64,000 nucleotides of DNA from Roseovarius indicus (GTDB lineage: Bacteria > Pseudomonadota > Alphaproteobacteria > Rhodobacterales > Rhodobacteraceae). Where the stretch lies: the NCBI RefSeq assembly GCF_008728195.1, contig NZ_CP031598.1, forward strand, positions 5,381,173-5,445,172, written 5' to 3'. Position 1 is the first letter of the stretch. Each line of letters starts with the position of its first letter. A program made the position numbers and the translations under genes. Below the pieces are notes generated by a model that had not been told where the DNA came from, searched no databases, and saw only the letters and a list, made by a program, of their open reading frames with translations. Shown here in pieces: positions 36,301-43,924 of the stretch.

Positions 36301-36714
36301 TGGGACGGATTCAGATTTCAGGCGGCAGGTTGGAATACTGCGCCCGTATTGCTTGACAGCGTGCCTTCAGACCGGGCCAGGCAGGGTTGTTCGGGGGTTT
36401 CCGGCGCTGTTTTTGGGGGCTGATTTGAGATTTCCCTGAAAATAGTCTGTTTTTTCAACTGGTTGAGAAAACAAGCGCGTCTTGTTCGCTTTTCTTCGAA
36501 AGGTTGTAGGGACTAACGCCTCTCGAGGCTGGTCGTCGGCGGTTTCCGCCCGTTGGAGCCCCAAAAAAGTGGATTCAAGCGGGAACCTGCCTGCGCGAAG
36601 CTGGTCAAATGGCGCACAATCGCCTGAAAATCGCCAATTCGGGCGGCGGATATAGGCCCGGGGAAAAGCCCTCCTATCTCGAATTTCACGTTGTGTGAGA
36701 AAAGGAGGCACATC
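36301..36714. other. Non-coding region with several small hairpins
   Basis: No open frame here looks like a gene. Potential hairpins: TTTTTTCAAC / GTTGAGAAAA at 36450-36471 (one mismatch) and ACAAG / CTTGT at 36471-36485, then AT-rich tracts. It is the leader side of the PRC-barrel gene, which has AAAGGAGG before its start. A small RNA or structured leader is possible but unproven. Confidence 0.4.
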
Positions 36715-37590
36715 ATGACCCTGAGTAAGTTTCTGACATCGGCCGCCGTGGCCGCCCTTCTGACCGGTGCGGCATCGGCCCAAGACACGACCACTGAATC
36801 CGGTACCGGCACTGCCACCGGCACCGAGCAATCGACCGGCATGAGCGATACCGGCACCGGTACCGGCATGACCGACACCAGCGGCACCTATGCCGAAGGC
36901 GAAGCCGCCGCCGAAGCGCCGAAATCCATCGAGGAAATGACTGTCGGCCAGGTTATCGGCCGCTCGGTCGTCGACCCCGAAGGCAATACGATCGGCGAGA
37001 TCGACTATGTGATCGAGCAGCCTGAAGGCGTTGCCGGCGTGATCGGTATCGGCGGTTTCCTTGGGCTTGGCGAATACACCGTCGCCATCCAGATGGACGA
37101 GTTCGAATACTCGCCGGAAGAGACGACGCTGATGCTCGACACCGACAAGGAGACGCTGAAAGAGCGCCCCGAGTTCGATGAATCGAACGCCGAGAGCCTG
37201 CCGGACGATACGCAGATGGCAAGCCTGATGTCGGGCGATGACGCCGCTGACGACAGCGCGTCGGACATGAGCGGTTCGGATGACGGCGCTGCCGCATCGA
37301 CCGACATGGAAGACGGTGCCGACACCGAAGCCGAAGATGGCGCCGCAGCCGATACGGATGCTGCGTCGGAGGAAGACGCCGCTGCCGATACGGACGCTGC
37401 GACGGAAGAAGACGCCGCCGCGACCGAGGCTGAAGAAGGCGACGCCATGGAAGAAGAAGGCGCAAGCGCCGAAGATCCTGCGGCCGATGCCGAGGAAGAA
37501 GCTGCTGCCGACACGGAAACCGAGCAATCGGACGAGTCGACCGCCGCTGACGAAAGCGTCGAAGAAGAGACGGACGCCGATCAATCGTAA
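36715..37590 (+). CDS. Secreted PRC-barrel protein with long acidic tail
   Basis: 291 residues. Signal peptide at 1-22 (KFLTSAAVAALLTGAASA). A Thr/Gly/Ser-rich stretch with GTGTATGTE-like repeats to about 55, then one PRC-barrel domain at about 70-150 (VGQVIGRSVVDPEGNTIGEID; GLGEYTVAIQMDEF). From about 175 to the end it is almost only Asp, Glu, Ala, Ser and Thr with imperfect repeats such as DAASEEDAAADTDAATEED. The very acidic tail may bind cations or polymers in the periplasm (inference). Strong ribosome site AAAAGGAGG; own terminator. Confidence 0.85.
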   Translation: MTLSKFLTSAAVAALLTGAASAQDTTTESGTGTATGTEQSTGMSDTGTGTGMTDTSGTYAEGEAAAEAPKSIEEMTVGQVIGRSVVDPEGNTIGEIDYVIEQPEGVAGVIGIGGFLGLGEYTVAIQMDEFEYSPEETTLMLDTDKETLKERPEFDESNAESLPDDTQMASLMSGDDAADDSASDMSGSDDGAAASTDMEDGADTEAEDGAAADTDAASEEDAAADTDAATEEDAAATEAEEGDAMEEEGASAEDPAADAEEEAAADTETEQSDESTAADESVEEETDADQS

Positions 37591-37614
37591 CGGCCTGTCC
37601 TAGAGACTGATGCA

Positions 37615-37650
37615 AGGGCGCCGGGGCCATGCCGCGGCGCCCTTTCCTTT
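37615..37650 (+). terminator. Rho-independent terminator after the PRC-barrel gene
   Basis: AGGGCGCCG (37615-37623) and CGGCGCCCT (37635-37643) pair perfectly around an 11-base loop that itself folds (GGC CAT GCC), followed by TTCCTTT. Confidence 0.8.
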
Positions 37651-37718
37651 GCGCGGGTGCTTGACGGAGGGTTTTGCCTGTCGTCTGATCACGGCAGTGA
37701 TTTTGCGGCGTGGGCCTT

Positions 37719-38261
37719 ATGTTGAAACATGTGCTTTTCCCCATCCTTGCCCTTGTCGGTGTGCTTGGCGCCGTGCCGGCGCTGGCCAATCCGACGATCA
37801 AGGAGAACTGGGAGACCTACCCGGTTGACGGGACGACGGCGGATGACATCCTCGTGCAGATGCAGCAGCGGGGGCCCGAGGGGTACTGGGCCTATGCAAG
37901 GTGGTACGTGCGGTGGAGCGCGGATTGCCAGGTGCGGTTGAGGATCAACTATACAATGCCGCGGCACGTGAACCCGGCGCTTCTGGACGAGAAGCTTCGG
38001 CTGAGCTGGGAGAAGATGCTGAAGGCGCTGGGCAAGCACGAGGAACAGCACGGTGCGCATGGGGTGAATGCGGCCAGGGAGCTTGTGGAGAAGGAGTGCC
38101 GGAACGGCAATGCCATCGTCGACAGGTGGGCCGAGCAGGACAAGATCTATGATCGCGAGACCGATCACGGGCGGTTCGAGGGGGTTGTCTTTCCGCATCC
38201 CGAGGCGGTGGAGGGGGCCAAGGTGTCGGGCGGCGGTCTGACGGATGCGGCGAGGCAGTAG
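37719..38261 (+). CDS. DUF922 secreted protein, putative zinc protease
   Basis: 180 residues from ATG 37719 (GTG 37710 also possible; no clear ribosome site). Signal peptide MLKHVLFPILALVGVLGAVPALA. The DUF922 core holds a metalloprotease-like HEEQHGAHGVNAARE (HExxH) near residue 112, preceded by RWYVRWSADCQVRLRINYTMPRH-type sequence (given in part). Activity in this family is predicted, not established. Confidence 0.78.
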   Translation: MLKHVLFPILALVGVLGAVPALANPTIKENWETYPVDGTTADDILVQMQQRGPEGYWAYARWYVRWSADCQVRLRINYTMPRHVNPALLDEKLRLSWEKMLKALGKHEEQHGAHGVNAARELVEKECRNGNAIVDRWAEQDKIYDRETDHGRFEGVVFPHPEAVEGAKVSGGGLTDAARQ

Positions 38262-38303
38262 CCGGGGCAGGCCAAGTGGGCCAAAGCGTGGGCAATTTTC
38301 CCT

Positions 38304-38331
38304 TTGTACGGGTCCGAACACTCGCTATCGT
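38304..38331 (+). promoter_or_regulatory. Possible promoter of the DUF2853 gene
   Basis: TTGTAC (38304-38309), 16 bases, TATCGT (38326-38331). The leader then holds a hairpin ACCGGC / GCCGGT (38374-38391) just before the GGGAGA ribosome site, which could affect translation. Confidence 0.4.
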
Positions 38332-38409
38332 CAAAGGCAGCCAATCAGGGCTGTCAGAAAATAACCTCAGAAAACCGGCGGGGATGCCGGTACATTCGGG
38401 AGAAAGACT

Positions 38410-38751
38410 ATGGGACGTCGTGACGATCTGATCGAAACCTATGCCGAGGACCTTCGCAGCAAATGCGGGATGCAGCCGGATATGGACCTGCTGACCAAGG
38501 TGACCATCGGCTGTGGCCCCGCGATCTATGATGCCGACGCTTCGACGGTGGCTGCCGGGCAGGAGCATGAGCTGGAAACCGTGAAGGACAATTTCCTGAT
38601 CAAGAAGCTGGGGCTGACGGACGGGCCGCAGCTGATGGAAGCGATCAACCAGGTGATCGAGACCTATGGCAAGTCGGAGCGGAACAAGTACCGTGCGGTC
38701 GTTTACTACATGCTGACCAAGCATTTCGGCAAAGAGTCGGTTTACGGCTGA
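38410..38751 (+). CDS. DUF2853 family protein
   Basis: 113 residues, cytoplasmic, helical and acidic. MGRRDDLIETYAEDLRSKCG, LLTKVTIGCGPAIYDADAS and YYMLTKHFGKESVYG match the DUF2853 family of small alphaproteobacterial and Bacteroidetes proteins; no function is known. Ribosome site GGGAGA; own promoter candidate and a strong terminator. Confidence 0.85.
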   Translation: MGRRDDLIETYAEDLRSKCGMQPDMDLLTKVTIGCGPAIYDADASTVAAGQEHELETVKDNFLIKKLGLTDGPQLMEAINQVIETYGKSERNKYRAVVYYMLTKHFGKESVYG

Positions 38752-38775
38752 TCCGGTCGTTGGCCGAGGACCGTG

Positions 38776-38804
38776 AAAGCCCGCTCGGCCGAGCGGGCTT
38801 TTTA
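38776..38804 (+). terminator. Rho-independent terminator after the DUF2853 gene
   Basis: AGCCCGCT (38778-38785), CGGCCG, AGCGGGCT (38792-38799), flanked by AAA and TTTTT, so it could work in both directions. Confidence 0.9.
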
Positions 38805-38841
38805 GTCTTGGTGTAACGGGAGGTGCGGCTAGCTATGAGGG

Positions 38842-39093
38842 ATGAGCCCGCCGAGAGACCGGATCGCCGAGGAAATCCTGCGCCAGTGCCACGCGCGTGG
38901 GCGGGGAAAGACGATTTGCCCGTCGGAGGTGGCCCGGGCCCTGGCGGATGAGTGGCGCGCGCTGATGCCGGAGGTGCGGGACGTGGCCAGGGGGCTGGCG
39001 GAGGAGGGGCGGATCGCGGTTTACCGGAAGGGCGAGGTTGTGAGCGACCACGACACCGGGGGTGTGATCCGGCTTGGCCTGCCGCCCGGCTAG
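38842..39093 (+). CDS. DUF3253 family small protein
   Basis: 83 residues. [34 protein letters not shown] and VYRKGEVV (given in part) match DUF3253, a winged-helix-like fold of unknown function. ATG 38842 has GAGGG very close upstream, suboptimal spacing. Its TAG stop overlaps the stop of the convergent 46-residue DUF2256 gene in a shared CTAG. Confidence 0.8.
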   Translation: MSPPRDRIAEEILRQCHARGRGKTICPSEVARALADEWRALMPEVRDVARGLAEEGRIAVYRKGEVVSDHDTGGVIRLGLPPG

Positions 39094-39230
39094 GCCTTGT
39101 TGCGGCGGCAGCGATCGGAGCAATAGCGGACTTCGTCCCAGACCCGGGCCCATTTGCGGCGCCAGGTGAACGGGCGGCCACAGGTGGCACAGATCTTGGT
39201 CGGCAGGTCGGATTTTCGGCGGTGTTTCAT
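39090..39230 (-). CDS. DUF2256 small zinc-ribbon protein
   Basis: 46 residues, very basic. Translation begins [20 protein letters not shown] and continues [26 protein letters not shown]. Four Cys in CxxC and CxxxC pairs (C14, C17, C37, C41) form a zinc-ribbon or treble-clef-like knuckle, as in DUF2256. Function unknown. Convergent and end-overlapping with the DUF3253 gene. Confidence 0.88.
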   Translation of the reverse strand: MKHRRKSDLPTKICATCGRPFTWRRKWARVWDEVRYCSDRCRRNKA

Positions 39231-39276
39231 GCCCGATGTCGCTGTCTGGACACGGCAGATTTAGTGCCGGGCGGGA

Positions 39277-39852
39277 TTATTGCCAGCGGCCGCAGACGCC
39301 TTCCGAGATGAGAAGCTGGCCGATGTCGCGGCCGTCGGCCATCTTGCAGGTGCCGACCTCGCGGTCATGGGAGCGTTTTCCGGTCAGGTTGCAGGCGAGG
39401 GGCCCGGCCGAGGCCAGCCGCAGCATCACGCGCGTGGCGCGTTCGCCTTCCGAGGTGCCCTTTTCCGCGCAGTCGAGATTGGCGATGCGCACCGGCACGC
39501 CGGCAATCTCGACGGTGTCGCCATCGCGGACATGGGTGACCTGCCCGGCAAGGCGTTTGCCGTTCAGGGCGAGCCCTTCTTCACGGGAGACGGGCCGGAT
39601 GCCTGCCAGGGCATCCCCGCCGCGCAGGGCGTTGCCGGAGGGTTGGTTGGCAACGGTGTGCACCGAGGTCGCGCCCTGCCGTGGCTCGTACCACGCGGAA
39701 AGGTAGGGGACCGTCACCAATGCCAGCCCGACCAGTATGGCCGAACGGACCGACGAGATGATGCGCCCCAATACGGAACTTGGGCTGGGCCGGAGCAGAA
39801 ACAACATGCCGTCAAGGTAGGTAACCTCTTCGGCAGAAATATGGCCCGGCAT
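39277..39852 (-). CDS. Thermonuclease (staphylococcal nuclease)-like protein, membrane anchored
   Basis: 191 residues. Hydrophobic segment at about 31-50 (ISSVRSAILVGLALVTVPYL) anchors it with the domain outside. The SNase domain is at the C-terminus: VTHVRDGDTVEIAG with metal Asp, VPVRIANLDCAEKGTSEGE with the Arg and Glu corresponding to nuclease R35/E43, and SHDREVGTC with the second Arg. It is shorter than secreted nucleases. ATG 39852 has no good ribosome site; ATG 39807 is an alternative. Confidence 0.75.
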   Translation of the reverse strand: MPGHISAEEVTYLDGMLFLLRPSPSSVLGRIISSVRSAILVGLALVTVPYLSAWYEPRQGATSVHTVANQPSGNALRGGDALAGIRPVSREEGLALNGKRLAGQVTHVRDGDTVEIAGVPVRIANLDCAEKGTSEGERATRVMLRLASAGPLACNLTGKRSHDREVGTCKMADGRDIGQLLISEGVCGRWQ

Positions 39853-39980
39853 GGGCGATTCTTTTGCAGGGAAGGGCGTGGCGCTGGTGCGCCGGCCGGG
39901 GTTTCATGACAGGGATCTGCAGCGCGGTGTCGTGACGCGGGGTCGAGACATGCAAGGGCGCGTCTGTAGGCATGGGCAGT

Positions 39981-41003
39981 CTACGTCACGGCAAGGAGAG
40001 CGATATCTTTCTTAAACTGTTCGTCGAATTCCGGCACAGGCAAGACGGAGCGCCTGGCCACACGCGTACGGGCGCGGCGGTCGTCGGTGTGGCGAGCGTA
40101 GCCGACGAATTCGAACTTCGCCCCCGGCTCTCCGGTTACTGTAAGGCGAGATGACCGGAACCTCGTCGGCAATATGACCGTCATCAGTTCCCGACCTTCG
40201 GCTTTGTCCGGACCTTTCAGCGAAATGACCTGTTCATGGTCAGTGGACAAGACAGAATCCGTCATCTCGGAGTTGAAGGCGATTCCCACAACGTCGAAGC
40301 TATCCATCAAGCCGATGCTTTCGCCGACGCCGAGACATGCGATTTTTTCTGTCGCAAAGCCGTTTTGCCGTTCGATCAACCCGGCCTCCGGTTCTGGAAA
40401 GCAGAATTCGATTCTATCGAAGGCCAGCGCGTGGTCGCTGGTCGCCACGCGGTCGGAGTGGAAGGATCTGCGGATGGCGTCGGCCAGGCGGCTACCGACC
40501 AACCGGCTTATCGGGCGCTTGATATGAGCCACGCCGTCAAAGAATGATCTTTTGTACACCGTGACGGGCGCGCGTTCGACCGCGTCCTCAACCATTTCAT
40601 ACATGTCGACGAATACGACGCCGAGCTCACGACAATAGGCCTTGATGGCGTCATGAACCACGCGCTCGCGATTGAGGAAATTCTGTCTCGGGAACGACAG
40701 CACGATCGGCACGACACCGTGTTCCGCCGCCGCGTCCAGGGCGCTGCAAAGGTTATTCTTCACATCTTCGATCGTCGTCTGTCCGAGCAACACGAAATTC
40801 TCTTCGTTGTTCAGTACGTCGATCACCAGAAAATCGGTCTGGCTCAGGTCGATCTTGCCGAGGGCGTAGGGCAACACCGTGCTGCTGCTTGCCCCTCTGG
40901 AATGGTTCACCACGTCGAAATCGGGAGAGTTCGACAGAACCCAAGCATAGCATCTGGCCATGACAGAGTTGGACGTGCCAGCGATGGCAATGGATGGACG
41001 CAA
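39981..41003 (-). CDS. SGNH-hydrolase-like protein, unknown substrate
   Basis: 340 residues from a TTG start with GGAG upstream; later ATGs would remove the first motif. N-terminal SIAIAGTSNSVMARCY resembles SGNH block I (GxSNS with catalytic-type Ser), then TDFLVIDVLNNEENF (block III-like Asn), PIVLSFPRQNFLNRE, and DGVAHIKRPISRLVG (block V-like Asp and His). The last 140 residues look like a beta-rich domain. No signal peptide. Base composition is less GC-rich than its neighbours. The family match is weak, so the call is tentative. Confidence 0.55.
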   Translation of the reverse strand: MRPSIAIAGTSNSVMARCYAWVLSNSPDFDVVNHSRGASSSTVLPYALGKIDLSQTDFLVIDVLNNEENFVLLGQTTIEDVKNNLCSALDAAAEHGVVPIVLSFPRQNFLNRERVVHDAIKAYCRELGVVFVDMYEMVEDAVERAPVTVYKRSFFDGVAHIKRPISRLVGSRLADAIRRSFHSDRVATSDHALAFDRIEFCFPEPEAGLIERQNGFATEKIACLGVGESIGLMDSFDVVGIAFNSEMTDSVLSTDHEQVISLKGPDKAEGRELMTVILPTRFRSSRLTVTGEPGAKFEFVGYARHTDDRRARTRVARRSVLPVPEFDEQFKKDIALLAVT

Positions 41004-41205
41004 GAGTTCAAGCTCCGGAACAGGAAATCTGGCAGTTTTTTGGGGGTTATCGTGGCTCGTACCCGTTGATCAACGCATTCGGAAAGAACTTGTTCCATAG
41101 ATTCTGCGCAGGAATTCCAGTTTCGGCGGTGATGTCATTTGCGAGGCGATTGCACGCTGGCTTCGACTTGAAGCATTAAGCGGCATCGGGCCCGGCTGGC
41201 AGGGA

Positions 41206-42165
41206 TCAGGCCGCGTAACCGAGGGACCGAAGCAAGTTTCGCATTCTGGCGTTGCCCGCACGGTTCCAGTGTGTGTCGCATGGCTGGTAGTCCGAGAGTT
41301 CAAAACAATCGCCTTCGTGGACTTCGGACCGCGGAAGTTGCTCGACGACCTGCGACTTGAAGAATTCCCAGCCACTGAGATGGTTTTGTCTCAGGTCCCG
41401 CAGGGCCGGGTGTTGGAGGTGCGAGAACGCGAGCTCTTCCTTGGTGGGAAGTCGAACCACGAGCACGTTCTCGAACGCGCTGAGCATGTCGACGAGCCCC
41501 TTCGTGGCAGGACGGTATGTCTGCTCAACGAAGCCTTGGTCAAAAAGGGAGTATTTGGCATTGAGCAGGTACAATTGCCCGAGTACCTCGGCAATCATCA
41601 GGTTCTTGTTTTTGCCTTTCGACATCGTCCCAATGATTTTTGCCCCCTTTTCAAATGCCTGAGCCAAATCCAGGGACCACCTGAATTCCGTGAAGGCGTC
41701 GACGTCTTTGCCGCGCAAGGTACTGAACTTAACTTCGTGACCCCAGATGTTCGGATGGTACAGAAAGATGGCAGTTCGACGTGGGCCGGTATGCAGTTCC
41801 TCTAGCAGGTTCTGCATTTCTGCGATTCCGACAGGCAGGCCGAGATTCAGCGCGCCGTCTTCGAAATCCAGCTCGTCGTACCAGTTGTCTCCGTTGTCGA
41901 CAGTCATACCCATCGCAAAGGACGTGCCGAAAATGACTGTGCCGGCGTCCGGTTTGTCCGGGCCGCGCAGACCGAAGCCGTTCGAAGAAAAGCTGAACCC
42001 CATATCCGCAGCTGGACGTGAGACGTTGGGTTTGATCCGGATCCCGGACAACGGGTCGTTCTGGAGAAGCGCCAGCCACTTTCGTGCCTGGAGGGGGAAG
42101 GCAAGGTTCACGTTGGTCAGGAAAACGGTTTCAAGCACACGATCATCGGGTCGTTCGATTATCAT
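41206..42165 (-). CDS. SGNH-hydrolase-like protein with AlgX/AlgJ-type HWN motif
   Basis: 319 residues. GTVIFGTSFAMGMTVDNGDNW at about 74-94 resembles SGNH block I (here GTSF), ALNLGLPVGIAEMQN, FLYHPNIWGHE, and near the C-terminus QPCDTHWNRAGNARMRNLL, the D-x-HWN signature of AlgX, AlgJ and related O-acetyltransferases of polysaccharides. No signal peptide was seen and the ribosome site is weak. With the gene downstream it forms a two-gene unit next to tRNA-Thr, with less GC-rich DNA than around it. Confidence 0.62.
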   Translation of the reverse strand: MIIERPDDRVLETVFLTNVNLAFPLQARKWLALLQNDPLSGIRIKPNVSRPAADMGFSFSSNGFGLRGPDKPDAGTVIFGTSFAMGMTVDNGDNWYDELDFEDGALNLGLPVGIAEMQNLLEELHTGPRRTAIFLYHPNIWGHEVKFSTLRGKDVDAFTEFRWSLDLAQAFEKGAKIIGTMSKGKNKNLMIAEVLGQLYLLNAKYSLFDQGFVEQTYRPATKGLVDMLSAFENVLVVRLPTKEELAFSHLQHPALRDLRQNHLSGWEFFKSQVVEQLPRSEVHEGDCFELSDYQPCDTHWNRAGNARMRNLLRSLGYAA

Positions 42166-42257
42166 GACTGCGGCATGTCCTGATCAGGATTTGAAACCTG
42201 CGGACGGTCAGGTCCGCCCACATGCGAACAGACGAAGCCCGACGCTAGTGCAGTAAG

Positions 42258-42333
42258 TGGTGCCGCTGATAGGACTCGAACCTACGACCCCATCATTACG
42301 AATGACGTGCTCTACCAGCTGAGCTACAGCGGC
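42258..42333 (-). tRNA. tRNA-Thr (anticodon CGT)
   Basis: 76 bases with the CCA end encoded. Acceptor stem GCCGCTG pairs with CAGCGGC, D arm GCTCAGCTGGTAGAGC, anticodon stem CGTCA/TGATG with loop TTCGTAA so the anticodon is CGT (reads ACG), and T arm with GTTCGAGTC. Discriminator A then CCA. A full canonical cloverleaf. Confidence 0.97.
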
Positions 42334-42378
42334 CCCGTGACGCGGGGCTATAGCACCGGGACGGGGGCGGGGGAAGCC

Positions 42379-43905
42379 CTAATTTGCGGCTTTCCGCTCC
42401 TCTTCCGGGGCCGGGTCTTCGACGATTTCCGCGTCGGCGATTACCGGGTCGGGCCGGGTTTCGCCGGTGGCATCGGCCGGGCCATCGCCCGTGGCTTCGG
42501 TGGGCTGATCGTCGCGCGACTTGTCTTCAAGCGAGCCGACGATGAGGGGCAACATCTCGACGCCGGTCGAACTGGTGACCGTGGCGGCCGGAGGTGATTT
42601 CCACGACAGGGTGTCGAAGGACTGGCAGTTTTCGCAGGCCGGCACCCAGTGGGCGTGGATGTGGTGGCAGTTGTCGCAGACCCATTGCGGGCCGCGCGGC
42701 GCCGCGAGCGCACGGGTCAACCAGCCCTTGACCACGGCGTCGGAGGCGCCTTCGCCGCGTTCGATGGCGGCCATGATGGTGAGGGTGCGGGCATCCGGGT
42801 CATCCTCGGCGAGGGTGCCGAGCGCGCGGCGGGCGGCCGGGAAATCCTCGTTCGCGATGTGCAGCTCGGCCTCGACCAGCTTGGTTTCGCGGTGCTCGGG
42901 GTGGATCTTGAGCAGCTTGGCAAAGCGCTTGAGCCGCTCCTTGGGGCTTTCGCCCGGTTCGATCTCGGCGAAGGCGGCGGCGAGGTCGGGGTGGGGCTGT
43001 GCATCCCATGCCTTGCGCAGGACGCGGACGGCATAGCGCTTGGAATCGGCGCGGATATAGCTGCGCGCGGCCATGACGGCGGCGGGGATCAGGTCGGGCG
43101 AGAGGCGGTTGGCCTCGATTGCCTGTTCCTTGGCCTCGATATCCTTGCCTTCGTCGAGGATGTCCTGGGCCTCGGAGAGGGCCAGCACCGCGTCGCGGCG
43201 GCGGTGCACGTCGCGGGGCATGTTGCCGTGCTTCAGCTTGGCGCGAAGGGTTTCGCGGGCGCCGGACCAGTCGTGTTTCTGGGCCTGAAGCTTGAGGAGC
43301 GTATCCTGCACCTCTTCGTGGCGGGGTTTGAGGGCGAAGGCGGTCTGGGCCAGTTTGAGGGCGGTGTCTGTGTCGCCGTCGGAGAGCTTCTGGCGCATGA
43401 TGCCGCGGACGCCGACGAAGCGGGTCTTCTCGTTGGTCAGAAGGCGTTTGTAGACCTCTTCGGCCTTGCGGCGGTCGCCGGACATTTCGGCGGCCTGGGC
43501 GGTGATGAGGTTGGTCAGCGCCGGTTTGCGGAGGTAGCGTTCGGCGCGGTTGGCCTTGGCCATCGCGACGTTGCCCTCGCCCGACGCGAGCGCCATCAGC
43601 CCTTCGGAGAGCGCGCGGTAGCCTTTTTCCTGCCGGTTCTTGTCGAAATAGCGGGAAATGGCTGTTTCATCGCCATTGATGAAGCGCAGGACGGCGATGA
43701 CCAGCGCGGCCAGCTTGAGCAGCACCCAGATGGCGATGACCAGAAGGATCAGCGCGATCACGGCGGTGAGCGGAGTGAGGTTGTATTCCTGCCCGGCCAT
43801 GACGACACGCACGCCGCCATCGAGTTCGAGCAGGTAGATCGCCGCAAAGCTCGCCGCTGCGACAAGGGCGATGAACACCGCGATCTTTATGATGGACCAT
43901 AGCAT
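42379..43905 (-). CDS. hemY: HemY-type TPR membrane protein with C-terminal zinc ribbon
   Basis: 508 residues. Two membrane helices at about 5-27 and 43-70 (HemY N-terminal pattern), then TPR-like helices at about 110-370, and a C-terminal CDNCHHIHAHWVPACENC with four Cys like the rubredoxin-like metal site of LapB/YciM. Ends in an acidic Pro/Glu tail. The enterobacterial HemY name is historical; it is not a protoporphyrinogen oxidase (hemJ does that here). Operon hemD-mic60-hemY. Confidence 0.88.
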   Translation of the reverse strand: MLWSIIKIAVFIALVAAASFAAIYLLELDGGVRVVMAGQEYNLTPLTAVIALILLVIAIWVLLKLAALVIAVLRFINGDETAISRYFDKNRQEKGYRALSEGLMALASGEGNVAMAKANRAERYLRKPALTNLITAQAAEMSGDRRKAEEVYKRLLTNEKTRFVGVRGIMRQKLSDGDTDTALKLAQTAFALKPRHEEVQDTLLKLQAQKHDWSGARETLRAKLKHGNMPRDVHRRRDAVLALSEAQDILDEGKDIEAKEQAIEANRLSPDLIPAAVMAARSYIRADSKRYAVRVLRKAWDAQPHPDLAAAFAEIEPGESPKERLKRFAKLLKIHPEHRETKLVEAELHIANEDFPAARRALGTLAEDDPDARTLTIMAAIERGEGASDAVVKGWLTRALAAPRGPQWVCDNCHHIHAHWVPACENCQSFDTLSWKSPPAATVTSSTGVEMLPLIVGSLEDKSRDDQPTEATGDGPADATGETRPDPVIADAEIVEDPAPEEERKAAN

Positions 43906-43924
43906 GGCACGCGCCCTTTCGGTT

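Noticed and set aside
36367..37584. 405-codon open frame on the minus strand
   Set aside because: Mirror of the repetitive acidic PRC-barrel gene, giving Phe/Gly-rich nonsense; the plus strand has the signal peptide and ribosome site.
39853..39980. Direct repeat of the tRNA-Thr 3' end as island attL/attR
   Set aside because: Only a five-base match (TGGTG) to the tRNA end was seen, so there is no real att repeat, and no integrase is nearby.
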